DNA from: Acidobacteriota bacterium
GTDB lineage: Bacteria; Acidobacteriota; Polarisedimenticolia; Gp22-AA2
Assembly: GCA_016177515.1 (NCBI GenBank)
Contig: JACOUZ010000157.1
Location: 1-12,002 of the forward strand
Direction: 5' to 3'
DNA: 12,002 bases
In this document: piece after piece, positions 8,203-12,002 of the stretch
Layout of the letters: each line of letters starts with the position of its first letter
Numbering within the stretch: the first letter of the stretch is position 1
Program-made: the position numbers and the translations under genes
Notes under the pieces: generated by a model
What the model saw: the letters and a program-made list of their open reading frames with translations, nothing else
Told to the model about the DNA's origin: nothing
Database searches by the model: none

Positions 8203-10011
8203 ATGCCCGGTTTACGGGGGACGGAGCGCATCCATTGGAGGCCGTTCAGGGCCGTCATGGTGCTGCGCGTCCTGGTCCTCATGGTCCTCGCCGGGTTCAT
8301 TGTCGCCGTGGTCATGAGCTACGGCCGGCGCGGAGCACCCCAGACCGAGATCACGATGGCGCCGGCATCCCCGACGCCCTCGCGGCAGGGTCCCGTGGTG
8401 GACCGCTCCGACGATTTCGAAGTGAACGGCAGCCGCGAAGGGCGCCCCGCCTTCACGCTGCGGGCGGAGAGCGTCACCGGGTTCGCGGGCGATCGCAAGC
8501 TGCTCGAGGGCGTCGAGCTGACCATCCACGATGGCCGGGGCGGGCAGGTGACGGTCTCGGGCCTCGAGGGCCAGTTCGACGCCGCCGAGCGCCGGGCTCG
8601 CCTGTCGGGCAACGTGAGCGTCGAAGGACGGGAAGAGGGCCTGTCGCTGCGCACCGGAACGCTGTTCTACGACAATGACCGCGACATGATTTTCACCGCG
8701 GACGACATCGCCTTCAGCGTCGGAGGGCTCGAAGGCCAGGGGCGCGGGATGAATTACCTGGTCTCCGATCGCCAGATCAAGATCCCCGACCGGGTGATCC
8801 TGCGCATCAGTACGGAGGAGACGGCTCGTCCCGTCACCATCAGTTCCGGCGACCTGGTGGCCTCCCTCGACCGCAACACGGCGGTGTTCACCGACAACGT
8901 CCGGGTGGAGCGCGGCGGAGACGTCCTGTACGGGAACTATCTCAAGGTGCAGTTCGACGATGCGCGCCGCCAGGTGCGCCAGATGAACGCCTTCGGCGAT
9001 GTCGTGGCCACACTTGCCCCCCGGCCCGACGGCACCGTCAACGAGATGCGGGCCGACAGTCTGGCCGCGGAGTTCGGCGGCGCCGGCAGCGAACTGAAAA
9101 TGGCCGAGGCGTCGGGCAACTGTCGCGTCACCTCAGGAGCCTACACGTCCCGCAGCCGCTCGGCGCGCTACCGATCCGGCGCCGACCTCCTCGAGCTGCG
9201 CGGCGAGCCCATCCTCATGACCGCGACCGACAGGATTGCGGCCCAGGAGATCGACCTCATGGTCGGTGCCCGGGTCCTGCAGGCGCGCGGAGACGTAAGG
9301 ACGGTCTCGCAGCCGGGCTCCACCGGAGGCTCCACCGCCCCCGGCTTCGCCTCGCGCTCGGCCATCTCGTTCCAGGCGCGGACGCTCGTGGCCGATCAGC
9401 AGGCCGACCGGGCGGTTTACAGCGGTGCGGCGCGCGTCTGGCAGGAAGGGAACAGCCTTCAGGGGGAAGAGATCGTCCTGGACCGTCTTGCGCGGCAGCT
9501 GCGGGCCACGGGAAACGTCATGACCCGGTTCACGCAACGACCCGCGGGACCGGCCACGAGACCGGTCGTGACGGCGATCACCGCCGCCAGCCTGGCCCTC
9601 GACGACGCGCAGGGGGTGGGTCGCTACCGGGACGACGTCCACCTGACGCGCGAGGACGCCGTCCTCACGGCCGACGCCATGGATGCCTACCTGCTGGAGC
9701 GCGAAGGGGTCCGCAGCCTCGACCGCATCGAGGCGCGCGGGTCGGTGGCGATCAAGAAGGCGCAGAGCTTCGGGACGGCGCGCTCCGCCCTCTACCAGGC
9801 CGGCCAGGACACGCTCGTCCTCGAGGACGAGGAGGGCCTGGCGGAGGTGGTGGACGCGGCCAGCGGCCGCATGTTGCGCGGGCGAACATTGACATTCGAT
9901 CTGGCGGGGGATAGGATTCTGACCGAGTCCGCGCGCGGCGGTCGGACGTGGATTACCCTCAAGCCAGAAGCCAAGGAAGCTCAGCCGGTTGAGCCGAAAA
10001 CTAAGCATTGA
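8203..10011 (+). CDS. lptC: LptC-LptA (OstA)-like LPS transport fusion protein
   Basis: A 602-residue membrane-anchored periplasmic protein, inferred to form the bridge that carries lipopolysaccharide from the inner to the outer membrane. Residues 1-18 are basic, and a single hydrophobic segment at about 19-38 (VMVLRVLVLMVLAGFIVAVV) is the anchor, giving an N-in, C-out topology. Residues about 66-205 resemble LptC. Residues about 212-365 and about 388-580 look like two LptA/OstA domains: strands such as GDLVASLDRNTAVFTDNVRV and LDRLARQLRATGNVMTRF fit the jellyroll pattern of the family. A Gly/Ser/Thr-rich linker (370-380) separates them. Typical LptC and LptA are each about 180-200 residues, so the length fits one LptC plus two LptA units. 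The assignment rests on pattern and on lptB immediately after it, with no strict catalytic motif to confirm it. The ATG at 8203 follows AGGGG four bases upstream; ATGs at 8257 and 8281 would cut into the anchor. Confidence 0.85.
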   Translation: MPGLRGTERIHWRPFRAVMVLRVLVLMVLAGFIVAVVMSYGRRGAPQTEITMAPASPTPSRQGPVVDRSDDFEVNGSREGRPAFTLRAESVTGFAGDRKLLEGVELTIHDGRGGQVTVSGLEGQFDAAERRARLSGNVSVEGREEGLSLRTGTLFYDNDRDMIFTADDIAFSVGGLEGQGRGMNYLVSDRQIKIPDRVILRISTEETARPVTISSGDLVASLDRNTAVFTDNVRVERGGDVLYGNYLKVQFDDARRQVRQMNAFGDVVATLAPRPDGTVNEMRADSLAAEFGGAGSELKMAEASGNCRVTSGAYTSRSRSARYRSGADLLELRGEPILMTATDRIAAQEIDLMVGARVLQARGDVRTVSQPGSTGGSTAPGFASRSAISFQARTLVADQQADRAVYSGAARVWQEGNSLQGEEIVLDRLARQLRATGNVMTRFTQRPAGPATRPVVTAITAASLALDDAQGVGRYRDDVHLTREDAVLTADAMDAYLLEREGVRSLDRIEARGSVAIKKAQSFGTARSALYQAGQDTLVLEDEEGLAEVVDAASGRMLRGRTLTFDLAGDRILTESARGGRTWITLKPEAKEAQPVEPKTKH

Positions 10012-10762
10012 GGGGCTGACCAAGAGCTACCGCGGGCGGCCCGTCATCCGCGACATTTCTCTGTACATTCAGAGCGGCGAGGTGGTCGGGCTTCTCGGGC
10101 CGAACGGCGCCGGCAAGACCACCACCTTCTACTGCGTCGTCGGACTTGTGCAGCCGGATTCCGGACGGATTCTCCTCGGGGGGCACGACGTGTCGCGCCT
10201 GCCAATGTACCTGAGAGCGCGCAGCGGCATCAGCTACCTTCCGCAGGAGCCGTCGATCTTCCGCAAGCTGACCGTGGAGGAGAACCTGATCGCCATCCTC
10301 GAGACGCTGAACATGCCGCGGGAGGAGATCCGGCAGCGGACGGGGGCCGTCCTGGAGGAGCTCAAGATCGGCCACCTGGCCCGGAGTCCGGCCTACAACC
10401 TGTCCGGCGGCGAGCGCCGGCGCGCCGAGATCGCCCGGGCCCTGGTCATTTCCCCAGCGTTCATGCTTCTGGACGAGCCTTTTTCGGGGATCGACCCGAT
10501 TGCGGTTGCGGATATCCAGAAAATCATCTATCAATTGAAGGCGAAAGGGATCGGGATCCTGATGACCGACCACAACGTCCAGGAGACCCTCCGGATTACC
10601 GACCGGGCCTACATCATCGCCGAGGGTCGGATCTTCCGGAAGGGCAGTCCGGACCAGCTGGCGGCCGATCCCCAGGTCCGGGAGATCTATCTGGGGGCCA
10701 ACTTCCGGCTCGTCGATCGCGAGCCGGCCGAAGCGCCCCCGACCGCTTTCCCGGCCGACTGA
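9989..10762 (+). CDS. lptB: LPS export ABC transporter ATPase LptB
   Basis: A 257-residue cytoplasmic ABC ATPase that powers extraction of LPS from the inner membrane with LptF and LptG (not in the window). All ABC motifs are present: Walker A GPNGAGKTT (37-45), Q-loop Gln86 in YLPQEPSIFRKLTVEENL, signature LSGGERRRAEIARAL (138-152), Walker B FMLLDEPFSGIDP (158-170) and the switch His195 in MTDHNVQETL. The Q-loop context, the GERRR signature and the late motif REIYLGANF identify LptB rather than a branched-chain amino-acid ATPase. The start is TTG, 23 bases inside the preceding gene, with AAGGAAG eleven or so bases upstream. No in-frame ATG or GTG lies close by, and the overlap suggests coupled translation. 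The C-terminal tail after residue 243 is Pro/Ala-rich. Confidence 0.96.
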   Translation: MSRKLSIEGLTKSYRGRPVIRDISLYIQSGEVVGLLGPNGAGKTTTFYCVVGLVQPDSGRILLGGHDVSRLPMYLRARSGISYLPQEPSIFRKLTVEENLIAILETLNMPREEIRQRTGAVLEELKIGHLARSPAYNLSGGERRRAEIARALVISPAFMLLDEPFSGIDPIAVADIQKIIYQLKAKGIGILMTDHNVQETLRITDRAYIIAEGRIFRKGSPDQLAADPQVREIYLGANFRLVDREPAEAPPTAFPAD

Positions 10763-10783
10763 AGGAAAGGCGAGGCACCCGAG

Positions 10784-12002
10784 ATGGCGCTCGAGCAGAA
10801 GCTCAATCTGCGGATGACGCAGAAGCTCATCATGACCCCGTCACTGCAGCAGGCGATCAAGCTGCTGCAAATGACCAAGCTCGAGCTGCAGGGGGAGATC
10901 ACCCAGGAGCTGACCGAGAACCCGCTTCTGGAAGAGCTGCAGGACGGGACCGCGGACGCCGAAAAGCCCGAGGGGGAGGCGGCGGAAGGCGCCGCCCAGG
11001 CGGAAGGCGAGGCCCCGGAAACTCCGGAAAAGGACTCCGAGCGCGACTCGTTCGAGGAGATCGACTACGAATCCTATTTCCAGGATTACATGGACCTGAG
11101 CTACAGGCCCCAGGCGCCCTCCGAGGAGATCGAGGCGCCGCCACTCGAGAACATCCTGAGCAAGCCGCAGAGCCTGTCCGACCACCTGCTCTGGCAGCTC
11201 GACATGGGTCTTGTGCCGGCGCGGCAGAGGGAGATCGCCCGCGCCATCATCGGCAATCTGGACGAGGCTGGATATCTGGCGGCCTCACTGGACGAGATCG
11301 CCGCCATGGGGCCGTATCCGATCGAGGAGATCGAGCGGGCGCTGCACCTGGTGCAGGAGCTGGATCCGCCGGGCGTGGGGGCGCGGGACCTCAAGGAATG
11401 CCTGCTGATCCAGCTGTCCTTTCACGACATGGAGGGCACTCCGGCAGAGACCATCGTCAAGGACCACATGGGTCTGCTGCAAGGGCGCAAGTTCAAGGAT
11501 CTGGCGCAGGCGCTCGGTTGCAGCCTGGACGAGGTCATGCATTACATCGACACCATCCGGCACCTCGATCCGAAGCCGGGCAAGAAGTACAACGCAGGGA
11601 GCAACAACTACGTCATCCCCGACGTGTACGTCCTGAAGGTGGACAAGGGGTACACGATCGTCCTGAACGAGGAAGGGCTGCCGCGGCTGCGGATCAGCTC
11701 CTTCTACAGACGGATGATCGACCGCAACAACCTCGAGGTCACCCGGGAGACCCGTGAATACGTGCGCGAGAAGTTCCGCTCTGCCTTCCGGCTGATCAAG
11801 AGCCTGGAGGAGCGCCAGCGCACGATTTACAAGGTCGCGAAGAGCATCGTCAAGCACCAGCAGGGCTTCCTGGACTTCGGCTACGACCACCTGCGGCCGC
11901 TCATCCTCAAGGACGTGGCGGACGACATCGGCATGCACGAGTCGACCGTCAGCCGGGCAACGGCAAACAAGTACGTCCACACACCCCAGGGGCTTTTCGA
12001 GC
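10784..12002 (+). CDS. rpoN: RNA polymerase sigma-54 factor RpoN, 3' end outside window
   Basis: Sigma-54, which directs polymerase to -24/-12 promoters and needs an AAA+ activator to open DNA. The frame is open to the window end, and 406 residues are visible. Region I is LRMTQKLIMTPSLQQAIKLL (9-28) through NPLLEEL, the part that contacts activators. Region II is a strongly acidic spacer (about 54-120). The core-binding region runs about 125-320, with DLKECLLIQL, DTIRHLDPKPG and VIPDVYV. The -12 helix-turn-helix covers about 373-400 (LKDVADDIGMHESTVSRATA). Roughly the last 70-80 residues, including the RpoN box that reads the -24 element, are missing. GAGG lies eight bases before the ATG, and the gap to lptB is 21 bases. 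The order lpt genes then rpoN is conserved in Proteobacteria, where hpf follows, so hpf is a likely next gene. Confidence 0.97.
   Translation, partial: MALEQKLNLRMTQKLIMTPSLQQAIKLLQMTKLELQGEITQELTENPLLEELQDGTADAEKPEGEAAEGAAQAEGEAPETPEKDSERDSFEEIDYESYFQDYMDLSYRPQAPSEEIEAPPLENILSKPQSLSDHLLWQLDMGLVPARQREIARAIIGNLDEAGYLAASLDEIAAMGPYPIEEIERALHLVQELDPPGVGARDLKECLLIQLSFHDMEGTPAETIVKDHMGLLQGRKFKDLAQALGCSLDEVMHYIDTIRHLDPKPGKKYNAGSNNYVIPDVYVLKVDKGYTIVLNEEGLPRLRISSFYRRMIDRNNLEVTRETREYVREKFRSAFRLIKSLEERQRTIYKVAKSIVKHQQGFLDFGYDHLRPLILKDVADDIGMHESTVSRATANKYVHTPQGLFE

Overview
The window is a densely packed, high-GC stretch of bacterial chromosome. All ten recognisable genes lie on the + strand. The longest gap between genes is 68 bases, so no stretch over 300 bases lacks a gene, and I see no RNA gene, mobile element or CRISPR array. 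Junctions are overlaps or gaps of at most 68 bases. Five of the nine visible starts are GTG or TTG. The organism has an outer membrane, because an LPS-transport (Lpt) system is present. It also carries a MerR-type heat-shock repressor of the HspR family and a short primary-like sigma factor. That mix, with the GC-rich codon use, would fit Acidobacteriota or a similar high-GC diderm phylum. This placement is an inference, not something the sequence proves.

Region 1 (1-3486) is a heat-shock operon: dnaK (5' end outside the window), a small Hsp20-type chaperone, dnaJ and hspR, each overlapping the next. DnaK, DnaJ and Hsp20 form a protein-holding and refolding team. HspR is the expected repressor of the set. 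grpE is not in the window and may lie upstream.

Region 2 (3490-5200) starts three bases after hspR with a 287-residue sigma-70 family factor. A DnaC/DnaI/IstB-like AAA+ ATPase with an N-terminal cysteine motif follows. The sigma factor is probably co-transcribed with the chaperones.

Region 3 (5197-8194) is a three-enzyme acyl-CoA module: thiolase, 3-hydroxyacyl-CoA (3-hydroxybutyryl-CoA type) dehydrogenase and enoyl-CoA hydratase. Together they interconvert acetyl-CoA and crotonyl-CoA, or carry out three of the four steps of a beta-oxidation turn. No acyl-CoA dehydrogenase is visible.

Region 4 (8203-12002) is an envelope and regulator block: a long LptC-LptA-like fusion, the ATPase gene lptB overlapping it, and rpoN (sigma-54), which runs off the window. 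The order lpt genes then rpoN is the familiar one from Proteobacteria.

Most of the content is conserved core genes. I found no convincing sign of a wholly undescribed system. The points most worth a second look are the sigma factor placed inside the heat-shock operon, its changed -10 recognition residue, and the single-protein LptC-LptA fusion.
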